The notes under the pieces: generated by a model
What the model saw: the letters and a program-made list of their open reading frames with translations, nothing else
Databases searched by the model: none
Told to the model about the DNA's origin: nothing
Source of the DNA: Microtetraspora malaysiensis
GTDB taxonomy: Bacteria; Actinomycetota; Actinomycetes; Streptosporangiales; Streptosporangiaceae
Length of the DNA: 64,000 bases
Direction: 5' to 3'
NCBI RefSeq assembly: GCF_001528665.1
Contig: NZ_BBYJ01000021.1
Coordinates: forward strand, 62,001-126,000
Part shown: positions 1 to 6,783 of the stretch, piece after piece
How the letters are laid out: every line of letters starts with the position of its first letter
Numbering within the stretch: position 1 is the stretch's first letter
Position numbers and translations under genes: made by a program

Positions 1-360
1 CTGACCGTCATCCACATCGGCCCGCTGCGCGCCGCTCTGGAGGACGTCGAGATCGACGGTCGCCTCATCAGGGCGGGCGAGTCGGTGACCATCTCGGTGG
101 CCGCCGCCAACCGCGACCCCGAACGGTTCCCCGAGCCCGACCAGCTCGACGTCGCGCGGCCCGCGAGCGGGCACCTGACCTTCGGTCACGGCATCCACCA
201 GTGCCTCGGTCAGCAGCTCGCCAGGACGGAGATGCGCATCGCCTATCCGGCCCTGCTGCGCCGGTTCCCCGGCCTCCGCCTCGCCGTCCCGGCCGAGGAG
301 ATCCCGATGCGGACCGACATGGCAATCTATGGGGTGCACCGGTTGCCGGTCACCTGGTAG
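1..360 (+). CDS. Cytochrome P450, C-terminal part (5' end outside window)
   Basis: Heme-thiolate monooxygenase. Only the last 119 codons are inside the window; the frame is open from base 1 to TAG at 358-360. The heme-binding signature [10 protein letters not shown] is encoded at 181-210, with the cysteine ligand codon at 202-204. Before it comes the usual P450 stretch with [14 protein letters not shown], the meander region that precedes the heme loop. The gene is followed 12 bases later by a 3Fe-4S ferredoxin, so the two are almost certainly co-transcribed and the ferredoxin supplies electrons. The substrate cannot be read from this fragment. Family assignment is very safe; the subfamily is open. 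Confidence 0.95.
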   Translation: MTVIHIGPLRAALEDVEIDGRLIRAGESVTISVAAANRDPERFPEPDQLDVARPASGHLTFGHGIHQCLGQQLARTEMRIAYPALLRRFPGLRLAVPAEEIPMRTDMAIYGVHRLPVTW

Positions 361-372
361 GAGAGGGGAGCG

Positions 373-597
373 ATGAAGATCATCGCGGATAGCGGTCGCT
401 GCATCGGCGCGGGCATGTGTGTCCTCGCCCTGGGCGAGGTCTTCGACCAGAGCGAGGAGGACGGCACCGTCGTGCTGCTCGATCCCGATCCGCCCGCGTC
501 GATGGCGGGCGCGGTCCGGCGGGCGGTGCAGCTCTGCCCGTCCGGCGCCCTGTCCCTCGCGGAGGGGGACCGGGCCGACGGCGAGAGCGATACCTGA
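373..597 (+). CDS. 3Fe-4S ferredoxin, P450 redox partner
   Basis: Small 74-residue ferredoxin. Cys10, Cys16 and Cys55 (followed by Pro) give the C-x5-C ... C-P pattern of bacterial [3Fe-4S] ferredoxins that serve actinomycete P450s; the fourth cysteine of a [4Fe-4S] cluster is missing. A purine-rich Shine-Dalgarno stretch fills the 12 bases between the P450 stop and this ATG, so translation is probably linked. No ferredoxin reductase is seen in the window, so the reductase must be encoded elsewhere, as is common. The protein is cytoplasmic and transfers one electron at a time to the P450. Confidence 0.93.
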   Translation: MKIIADSGRCIGAGMCVLALGEVFDQSEEDGTVVLLDPDPPASMAGAVRRAVQLCPSGALSLAEGDRADGESDT

Positions 598-632
598 CGC
601 GCCGGTTCGCAGGGCCGGCAGTCCTGCCAGGT

Positions 633-1559
633 CTAGGCGACGGCGGTGCGGAGCGGGGGGATCGGCGCGGGCAGGGGGAGGCCGCGGGCGGCCCACAGGC
701 GCCGCATCCGGTCCGGATAGTCGGTGACGAGGCCGGCCACGCCGAGGTCGAGCAGCCTGGCCGCCTCGTCGGGGTCGTTGACCGTCCAGACGACGACGGG
801 CAGGCCGCGATCCGACGCGGCGGCCATCAGGGCGTCGTCGACCAGCACACGGTCGGGGGAGAGCGTGGTGGCCCCGACCGCCTCGGCCGCGGCCGCCAGG
901 TCGCCGTCGAAGTCGGCCAGGTCGAGGCCGTTCATCCAGGCCGGAGCCTTCGTGACCTCCTCGACCAGCGCGAACCGGCGATCCACCAGCGGCCGGGCGG
1001 CCTCCAGGATGCGCCAGTCGAAGCTGAGCAGGGCGGCGTTGCCGAGCCTGCCGTGCCGGTCGAGCTCCTCCACCACCAGCTCGGTGAACTCGCGGGGATC
1101 GGCCGTCAGCTCGGGGCGCTCCGGGTCGGACTTCAGCTCGACGTGCAGCCTGACCCCGTCCGCGCCGTACGCGTCGACGAGACCGAGCACGGAGCCCAGC
1201 GTGGGCATGTGGGTGTCGGGCAGCGGGACCTGGGTGAGCGCGAAGGGGTCGTCGGGGTGCTTCGGCAGCCGGATGCCGACGTCGAGCGTCCTGAGCTGGG
1301 CGAGCGACAGGGAGGCGATCGGCTTGCCGACATAGGGGAACATCTCGTCGCCCGGAGTGGCCATCCCGGTGTCCGCGCTGGTCACCGGCGAGACGATCAG
1401 ATCGTGGGTCAGCACGATCTGACCGTCGGAACTCAGGGCGACGTCGAACTCCAGCGCGTCGACCCCGAGTTCCAGCGCGAAGGCGAGCCCGGGGAGCGTG
1501 TTCTCGGGCCGTAGCCCGCGTGCCCCCCGATGGCCGTGTATTTCAACGTGTCCATGCAC
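633..1559 (-). CDS. Glycerophosphodiester phosphodiesterase family protein
   Basis: Hydrolyses glycerophosphodiesters to glycerol 3-phosphate and an alcohol; TIM-barrel GDPD family. The N-terminus has the family hallmark HGHRGARGLRPENT, followed by ALEFDVALSSDGQIVLTHD with the metal-binding Glu/Asp and the second catalytic His. The C-terminus ends with the typical VVWTVNDPDEAARLLDLGV and GLVTDYPD segments. I place the start at a GTG (1559-1557), giving 308 residues; an open frame continues upstream but has no GDPD similarity and runs into purA. No signal peptide is seen. It stands alone, downstream of purA on the same strand, about 107 bases away. Confidence 0.9.
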   Translation of the reverse strand: MHGHVEIHGHRGARGLRPENTLPGLAFALELGVDALEFDVALSSDGQIVLTHDLIVSPVTSADTGMATPGDEMFPYVGKPIASLSLAQLRTLDVGIRLPKHPDDPFALTQVPLPDTHMPTLGSVLGLVDAYGADGVRLHVELKSDPERPELTADPREFTELVVEELDRHGRLGNAALLSFDWRILEAARPLVDRRFALVEEVTKAPAWMNGLDLADFDGDLAAAAEAVGATTLSPDRVLVDDALMAAASDRGLPVVVWTVNDPDEAARLLDLGVAGLVTDYPDRMRRLWAARGLPLPAPIPPLRTAVA

Positions 1560-1666
1560 AACGGCGAACCCTACTGTGTCGCACTTCGCTCCCTGTGCAC
1601 CCGTACCCCGTCGGGCGCGCATCCCCCTAAAACGCCGGGAAGTCCCGCGAAATGGGGGAAGCCCGC

Positions 1667-2950
1667 TCAGATCAGCGGACGGATCTGGAGGGTCTGGGTG
1701 CGGCCGGGACCGACGCCGATCGCCGAGATCGGGGCGCCGCTCATCTCCTCCAGGGCCTTGACGTAGTCCTGCGCCTTGGGCGGCAGATCCTCGAACGTCT
1801 TGGCGCCGGTGATGTCCTCCTGCCAGCCGGGCAGCTCCTCGTAGATCGGCTTGGCGTGGTGGAACTCGGTCTGCGTCATGGGGATCTCCTCGTGGCGCAC
1901 GCCGTCCACGTCGTACGCGACGCAGACGGGGATCCGCTCCAGACCGGACAGCACGTCCAGCTTGGTGAGGAAGAAGTCGGTCACGCCGTTGATCCGGGTG
2001 GCGTACCGGGCGATCACCGCGTCGAACCAGCCGCAGCGGCGGTTGCGGCCCGTGGTCACGCCGTACTCGCCGCCGGTGGAGCGCAGCCAGTCGCCCATCT
2101 CGTCGGTCAGTTCGGTCGGGAACGGCCCGGAGCCGACCCGCGTGGTGTACGCCTTGAGGATGCCGATGACGCGGGTGAGCCGCGACGGCGGGATGCCCGA
2201 GCCGACGCACGCGCCGCCGGAGGTCGGCGACGAGGAGGTCACGAACGGGTAGGTGCCGTGGTCGATGTCCAGCAGAGTGCCCTGGCCGCCTTCGAGGAGG
2301 ACGACCTTGCCCTCGTCCAGCGCCTTGCTCAGCACCAGCGACGTGTCGGTGATGTGCGGCTTGAGCCGCTCGGCGTACCCGAGGTACTCGTCGAGCACCT
2401 TGGCCGGGTCGAGCCCGCGCCGGTTGTAGATCTTGGTGAGGATCTGGTTCTTGTCGCCCAGCGAGATCTCGATCTTCTGCTGGAGGATGCCCGGGTCGAG
2501 CAGGTCCTGGACGCGGATGCCCATGCGGTAGATCTTGTCGCCGTAGGACGGGCCGATGCCACGGCCGGTCGTGCCGATCTTGGCCTTGCCGAGGTAGCGC
2601 TCGCTGACCTTGTCGATGGCCTTGTGGTGCGGCATGATCAAGTGGGCGTTCGCCGAGATCAGCAGCCGCTCGGCGCTGATCCCGCGCTTGGCCAGACCGT
2701 CGATCTCGCTGAGCAGCACGCCCGGGTCCACCACGACGCCATTGCCGATCACCGGGACGACGTCGGGGGAGAGCACGCCCGTGGGCAGCAGGTGCAGGGC
2801 GTATTTCTGATCGCCGATGACCACGGTGTGGCCCGCGTTGTTGCCACCCTGGTAGCGAACGACGTAGTGGACGTCACCACCGAGCAGGTCGGTGGCCTTT
2901 CCCTTGCCTTCATCGCCCCATTGGGCACCTACAAGAACCACAGCCGGCAT
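1667..2950 (-). CDS. purA: Adenylosuccinate synthetase
   Basis: First committed step of AMP synthesis: IMP + aspartate + GTP to adenylosuccinate. 427 residues, normal for the family. The GTP-binding loop [11 protein letters not shown] is at residues 8-18 with catalytic Asp13; GTTGRGIGP and NEGGQGT-type loops (here [20 protein letters not shown], residues split across the IMP site) and a C-terminal [10 protein letters not shown] guanine-binding segment follow. Start chosen at ATG 2950, preceded by CAGGAG; upstream in-frame codons lack family similarity. Other pur genes lie far away at 59-62 kb. A hairpin followed by T-rich sequence lies 30-53 bases upstream of the start (listed separately). 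Confidence 0.98.
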   Translation of the reverse strand: MPAVVLVGAQWGDEGKGKATDLLGGDVHYVVRYQGGNNAGHTVVIGDQKYALHLLPTGVLSPDVVPVIGNGVVVDPGVLLSEIDGLAKRGISAERLLISANAHLIMPHHKAIDKVSERYLGKAKIGTTGRGIGPSYGDKIYRMGIRVQDLLDPGILQQKIEISLGDKNQILTKIYNRRGLDPAKVLDEYLGYAERLKPHITDTSLVLSKALDEGKVVLLEGGQGTLLDIDHGTYPFVTSSSPTSGGACVGSGIPPSRLTRVIGILKAYTTRVGSGPFPTELTDEMGDWLRSTGGEYGVTTGRNRRCGWFDAVIARYATRINGVTDFFLTKLDVLSGLERIPVCVAYDVDGVRHEEIPMTQTEFHHAKPIYEELPGWQEDITGAKTFEDLPPKAQDYVKALEEMSGAPISAIGVGPGRTQTLQIRPLI

Positions 2951-2970
2951 GGTCTGACTCCTGCACCACA

Positions 2971-3003
2971 AAACGAAAACCCCTGACGCAAGCACGACAG
3001 GGG
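2971..3003 (-). terminator. Terminator-like hairpin between the DUF3151 gene and purA
   Basis: On the minus strand CCCCTG and CAGGGG form a 6-bp stem (2980-3003) around a 12-base loop, followed by TTTTCGTTTT. This is one of the few hairpin plus T-tract structures in the window. It ends the upstream DUF3151 transcript or, if purA is transcribed from further upstream, could act as an attenuator in its leader. Confidence 0.55.
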
Positions 3004-3101
3004 CCTCTTGCAACCTGAGACTACCTGAGCCGGTCGGAAAAGGGGATCCGCGGGTATGGGCGTTCCCGCCCCCGGCGTACGGCTCCGCCGGCTCGGGCAG
3101 G

Positions 3102-3521
3102 TCAGTTGCCGGCGAGGAGGCGGGCGGCCTCGGCGCTGCTGTCGCGCAGGAACTGGGCGCAGCGCTCGGCCTCGTCCTTCTCTCCGATGGCGCCCGCCGC
3201 GCGGCTCAGCGCGTGCAGGCAGCGGAGGAAGCCGCGGTTGGGGGCGTGCTCCCAGGGGACCGGGCCGTGGCCCTTCCACCCGGCTCGCCGGAGCTGGTCG
3301 AGCCCGCGGTGGTAGCCCGTGCGCGCGAACGCGTACGAGGTGACGGCGTGGCCGGCCGTGAAGTAGTCGTCGGCGAGCGCCGCCCAGGCCTCGGCGTGGG
3401 AGGGGAAGCGCGCGGCCACGTCGGCCGCCTTGGCGCCGGACTCCAGCATCTGCCGGGCCTCGGCGTTCTCGGGGAGAAGTGTGGGCGGCGGACCGGCCAG
3501 GAGGTTTTCGTGCGTTTCCAT
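3102..3521 (-). CDS. DUF3151 family protein
   Basis: Cytoplasmic protein of 139 residues, of unknown function, conserved across actinobacteria. The central [37 protein letters not shown] and [16 protein letters not shown] segments are typical of the family; they look like a pair of TPR-like helices. It sits between fbaA and purA on the same strand, its usual neighbourhood in this order. A weak ribosome site precedes the ATG at 3521. No membrane segment or signal is present. Function is not known and I do not infer one. Confidence 0.88.
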   Translation of the reverse strand: METHENLLAGPPPTLLPENAEARQMLESGAKAADVAARFPSHAEAWAALADDYFTAGHAVTSYAFARTGYHRGLDQLRRAGWKGHGPVPWEHAPNRGFLRCLHALSRAAGAIGEKDEAERCAQFLRDSSAEAARLLAGN

Positions 3522-3793
3522 CGATCGATTCTAACGAGGGGATCGCCGGATTCATTCGGGGGTGAATCTACTTTCCGCGCCGCTTTTCCATACCGCGAAG
3601 ACGCGGCGACTTTTCCGTGCTCACTGGAGACGGCGCAGTGAAGGCACAGTGAAGACGGCCCGGTGGAGGGGGTTCAGCGAAGACGCGGTGTCACAGGGGC
3701 GGTGCCGTGGGTGAGACGTCCGGAAACGGCGCGGCGCCGCGCGGAGCGGATCACGCCCGCTTCGCGCGACGCCTTCCGGCATCCGGCCCCGGA

Positions 3794-4816
3794 TCAGCGG
3801 AGCTTGGTGCCCGCCGACTTGAGGTGCGCGCACGCCTCGGCGACGCGCGCGGCCATGCCCGCCTCGGCGGCCTTGCCGTACGAGCGGGGGTCGTAGACCT
3901 TCTTGTTGCCGACCTCTCCGTCGACCTTCAGCACGCCGTCGTAGTTGCGGAACATGTGGTCCGCGACCGGCCGCGTGAAGGCGTACTGCGTGTCGGTGTC
4001 GATGTTCATCTTCACCACGCCGTACGAGATGGCCTCGTGGATCTCCTCCAGCAGCGAGCCGGAGCCGCCGTGGAAGACCAGGTCGAACGGCTTGTCCTTG
4101 CCGAACTTGGCGCCGACGGCGTCCTGGATCTCCTTCAGGACGGTCGGGCGCAGCTTGACGTGGCCCGGCTTGTAGACGCCGTGCACGTTGCCGAAGGTGG
4201 CGGCCAGCAGGTAGCGGCCGCGCTCACCCAGGCCGACGGCCTCGGCGGTGGCGATCGCGTCCTGCGGCGTGGTGTACAGCTTCTCGTTGATCTCGCCGAC
4301 GACGCCGTCCTCCTCGCCGCCGACGACGCCGATCTCCATCTCCATGATCACTCGAGCCGCCGCGCACTTGTCGATCAGCTCGGAGGCGATGGCGAGGTTC
4401 TCCTCCAGCGGTACGGCGGAGCCGTCCCACATGTGGGACTGGAACAGCGGCTCCTCGCCCCGGGCGACCCGCTCGCGAGAGATCTCGATCAGCGGCCGCA
4501 TGAAGCCGTCCAGCTTGTCCTTCGGGCAGTGGTCCGTGTGCAGCGCCACCGTGACCGGGTACTTCGCCGCCACCACGCGGGCGTACTCCGCCAGCGCGAC
4601 CGAGCCGGTCACCATGTCCTTGACCGTCGCGCCGGAGAGGAACTCCGCCCCGCCGGTCGATACCTGGATGATGCCGTCGCTCTCCGCCTCGGCGAAGCCG
4701 CGCAGCGCAGCGTTCAGGGTCTGGGACGAGGTCACGTTGATCGCCGGGTAGGCGAAGCCGCCCTCCTTGGCCCGGTCGAGCATCTCGGCGTAGACCTCTG
4801 GAGTCGCGATAGGCAT
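3794..4816 (-). CDS. fbaA: Class II fructose-bisphosphate aldolase
   Basis: Zinc-dependent glycolytic aldolase, cleaving fructose 1,6-bisphosphate into DHAP and glyceraldehyde 3-phosphate. 340 residues. Zinc and catalytic motifs are visible: VALHTDHCPKDKLDG (zinc-binding His and catalytic Asp), EMEIGVVGGEEDGV, the YLLAATFGNVHGVYKPG loop with a zinc His, and VFHGGSGS near the phosphate site. I start at ATG 4816, which gives the usual MPIATPEVYAEML opening; an AAGGAG ribosome site lies 11 bases upstream. The 272 bases between this stop and the DUF3151 gene contain no gene I can support. Confidence 0.97.
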   Translation of the reverse strand: MPIATPEVYAEMLDRAKEGGFAYPAINVTSSQTLNAALRGFAEAESDGIIQVSTGGAEFLSGATVKDMVTGSVALAEYARVVAAKYPVTVALHTDHCPKDKLDGFMRPLIEISRERVARGEEPLFQSHMWDGSAVPLEENLAIASELIDKCAAARVIMEMEIGVVGGEEDGVVGEINEKLYTTPQDAIATAEAVGLGERGRYLLAATFGNVHGVYKPGHVKLRPTVLKEIQDAVGAKFGKDKPFDLVFHGGSGSLLEEIHEAISYGVVKMNIDTDTQYAFTRPVADHMFRNYDGVLKVDGEVGNKKVYDPRSYGKAAEAGMAARVAEACAHLKSAGTKLR

Positions 4817-4941
4817 CGGAAATTCATCTCCTTCTGAGACAGTTACCGGCGGTCGCAAGTATCCCGAAGCGCCCACCGATGTGTGAAGCAGGCTCCGGTC
4901 CGCGGCCCGTCTTCTTTCAGTCTTGCCTCATATCGGACCGG

Positions 4942-4947
4942 TAAGCT
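4942..4947 (+). promoter_or_regulatory. -10 box of a leaderless DedA transcript
   Basis: TAAGCT fits the TANNNT -10 consensus and ends 6 bases before the GTG at 4954. There is no Shine-Dalgarno, so transcription probably starts at or next to the start codon. Confidence 0.55.
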
Positions 4948-4953
4948 CTGGGC

Positions 4954-5637
4954 GTGGACGTGATCCTGAACCTCCTTGACCCGCAGTGGTGGCTGACCAT
5001 GCTCGGCGCCTTCGCGACGGTCGGCGTCATCGCGATCATCTTTGCCGAGACCGGGCTGCTCGTCGGTTTCTTTCTGCCCGGCGACTCACTGCTGGTCGCG
5101 GCCGGGATCTTCAGTTCGGCCGCGGCGGCCCAGGGACTCGGCATCGAACCCCTGTCGCTGCCCACGCTGCTCATCGGAACGCCGCTGGCCGCGATCCTCG
5201 GCGCCCAGCTCGGCCATTTCATCGGCGCGCGAGTCGGCCGCAAGCTTTTCGACAAGCCCGACTCTCGGTTGTTCAAAAAGGAGCACGTCGAAAAGGCTGA
5301 GTTCTACTTCCAGAAGTTCGGCCCGGCCAAGGCGGTGGTCGCCGCGCGGTTCATGCCGATCGTGCGCACCTTCATGAACCCCGTGGCCGGCGTTCTGGAA
5401 ATGGACGCGCGCAGGTTCTTCGTGTGGAACGCGGTGGGCGGTGTCGTGTGGGTCGAGGCGCTGCTGCTGCTCGGCCACTTCCTCGGCGCCAAGGTCGAGG
5501 GCATCGACAAGTACATCCTGCCGGGTGTTTTCGTGATCGTCGTGCTGTCGCTGGTGCCGATCGTCCGCGAGGTCTTGAAGAACCGGAAGGGCGGGAACGC
5601 CGACGCCCCGAGGGGCAAGCACCACGCCCGGCGCTGA
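4954..5637 (+). CDS. DedA family membrane protein
   Basis: Integral membrane protein of 227 residues of the DedA/SNARE-associated family; relatives flip undecaprenyl phosphate or phospholipids and support membrane homeostasis. Family hallmarks: FAETGLLVGFFLPGDSLL in the first helical region, a G-x-x-x-G-Y/H-like LGAQLGHFIGARVG, and the conserved FGPAKAVVAARFMPIVRTFMNPVAG motif with the functional arginines. Four to six hydrophobic segments, then a basic tail. GTG start at 4954 fits a leaderless arrangement. Divergent from fbaA with a 137-base gap. Confidence 0.93.
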   Translation: MDVILNLLDPQWWLTMLGAFATVGVIAIIFAETGLLVGFFLPGDSLLVAAGIFSSAAAAQGLGIEPLSLPTLLIGTPLAAILGAQLGHFIGARVGRKLFDKPDSRLFKKEHVEKAEFYFQKFGPAKAVVAARFMPIVRTFMNPVAGVLEMDARRFFVWNAVGGVVWVEALLLLGHFLGAKVEGIDKYILPGVFVIVVLSLVPIVREVLKNRKGGNADAPRGKHHARR

Positions 5638-5681
5638 CCTTTTACTTGCCGAAAGTGCGATAAATCCCCATTTGGGTCCTG

Positions 5682-5708
5682 TTGACCTGTTCGCGGAACC
5701 GCTACTCT
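5682..5708 (+). promoter_or_regulatory. Promoter of the small membrane protein gene
   Basis: TTGACC (5682-5687) and TACTCT (5703-5708) are separated by 15 bases, slightly short for a housekeeping promoter. The -10 box ends 7 bases before the GTG at 5716, again suggesting a leaderless mRNA. Confidence 0.5.
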
Positions 5709-5715
5709 CCGGTAT

Positions 5716-6150
5716 GTGGGACGCCACAGGACTGATCCGATGGGGATCGCCCGGCTGGTACTCATCGGCCTGGCGGTCCTGCTCGTGCTGGCACTCCTCG
5801 CCGTCGGAGCGAAGTCGCTCATGACGGCCCTCGGTACGGACGAGGCCGGCGCCGCCGCCACTCCCGCGGCCACCGGCGGCACGCCGTCGCCCGCAGGGAC
5901 GCGTACCTCCACCGTGCAGATCGTGTGCAGCGCCGACCGATGCCCGGTGTTCGTCCGTATCCCCGGCGGGGACGTGCTGATGGACCGGGACATGACCAGA
6001 GGCGAGCAGGCCTCCTACTTCGAACCCGAGCTGGACGTGGTCCTCGGCGACGCGAGCACCGTCACGGTGCTGGAGAACGGGACCCAGCGTCCCCCGGGCG
6101 AGGCCGGGGAACGCCAGTCGTTCAAGGTCACGCGAGCCCCAGGTCCGTGA
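5716..6150 (+). CDS. Small membrane-anchored hypothetical protein
   Basis: I do not recognise a named family. 144 residues from GTG 5716. One strongly hydrophobic segment (about residues 10-31) is followed by a Thr/Ala/Gly/Pro-rich spacer and an extracytoplasmic domain containing a CSADRCPVFVRIPGGDVL stretch, whose two cysteines could form a disulfide, then beta-rich sequence ending near FEPELDVVLGDASTVTVLENG. The layout resembles actinobacterial membrane proteins with a small beta-sandwich domain outside the cell. An internal ATG at 5740 is an alternative start that keeps the membrane segment. Its 3' end overlaps pyrE on the other strand by 23 bases. Confidence 0.7.
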   Translation: MGRHRTDPMGIARLVLIGLAVLLVLALLAVGAKSLMTALGTDEAGAAATPAATGGTPSPAGTRTSTVQIVCSADRCPVFVRIPGGDVLMDRDMTRGEQASYFEPELDVVLGDASTVTVLENGTQRPPGEAGERQSFKVTRAPGP

Positions 6151-6664
6151 GGCCGTAGGCCGACCGGTACGGCAGGCCGGTGGCGGCCAGGTTCTCGTCG
6201 CCGCCCCGGTGGACGATCGTCGCGATGCCCACCACCTCGGCGCCCGCCTCGCGCAGCGCCTCCACGGCCGTCAGCACGGAGCCGCCCGTGGTGGTCGTGT
6301 CCTCCACCGCGAGCACGCGGCGCCCCTTCACGTCCGGCCCCTCGATGCGGCGCTGCAGGCCGTGCGCCTTGCCCGCCTTCCGTACGACGAAGGCGTCGAG
6401 CACCCGGCCGCGGGCGTGGGCGGCGTGCAGCATCGCGGTCGCGACGGGGTCCGCGCCGAGCGTCAGGCCGCCGACCGCGTCGTAGCCGAGGTCCTCGGTC
6501 AGGTCGAGCATCACCCGCCCGACGAGAGGTGCCGCGACGCCGTCCAGCGTGATGCGGCGGAGATCGACGTACCAGTCGGCCTCCTTGCCCGAGGAGAGCA
6601 CGACCTTGCCGTGCACGACCCCCTTCTTTTTGATCTCGTCCAGCAGCTTCTCGCGGTCGTTCAT
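6128..6664 (-). CDS. pyrE: Orotate phosphoribosyltransferase
   Basis: Converts orotate and PRPP to orotidine 5'-phosphate in pyrimidine synthesis. 178 residues. The PRPP-binding loop VLAVEDTTTTGGS is clear, as are the KEADWYVDLRRITLDG N-terminal segment and the VVRKAGKAHG catalytic loop. It is convergent with the preceding small membrane protein gene, with which it shares its last 23 bases. pyrD is present separately at 49.6 kb; the main pyr operon is not in this window. Confidence 0.97.
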   Translation of the reverse strand: MNDREKLLDEIKKKGVVHGKVVLSSGKEADWYVDLRRITLDGVAAPLVGRVMLDLTEDLGYDAVGGLTLGADPVATAMLHAAHARGRVLDAFVVRKAGKAHGLQRRIEGPDVKGRRVLAVEDTTTTGGSVLTAVEALREAGAEVVGIATIVHRGGDENLAATGLPYRSAYGLTDLGLA

Positions 6665-6783
6665 GGCGCCCAGCCTACGAGGTCACGGCCATCGCTCCGG
6701 AGGTAAGGGCCCGACATCGGTTTAGCCGGCACATGGTCGGCGGAATCATGTGCGGGACGACGCCGCGTAATCGTGAGGTAACA

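Noticed and set aside
1-597. Edge of a secondary-metabolite gene cluster
   Set aside because: A P450 plus ferredoxin alone is not enough evidence, and the right-hand neighbours are housekeeping genes.
6742-6769. GGAAT and CGTA boxes upstream of the sigma-factor fusion as an ECF autoregulatory promoter
   Set aside because: The 19-base spacing does not fit the usual ECF promoter spacing of about 16-18, so I cannot claim autoregulation.
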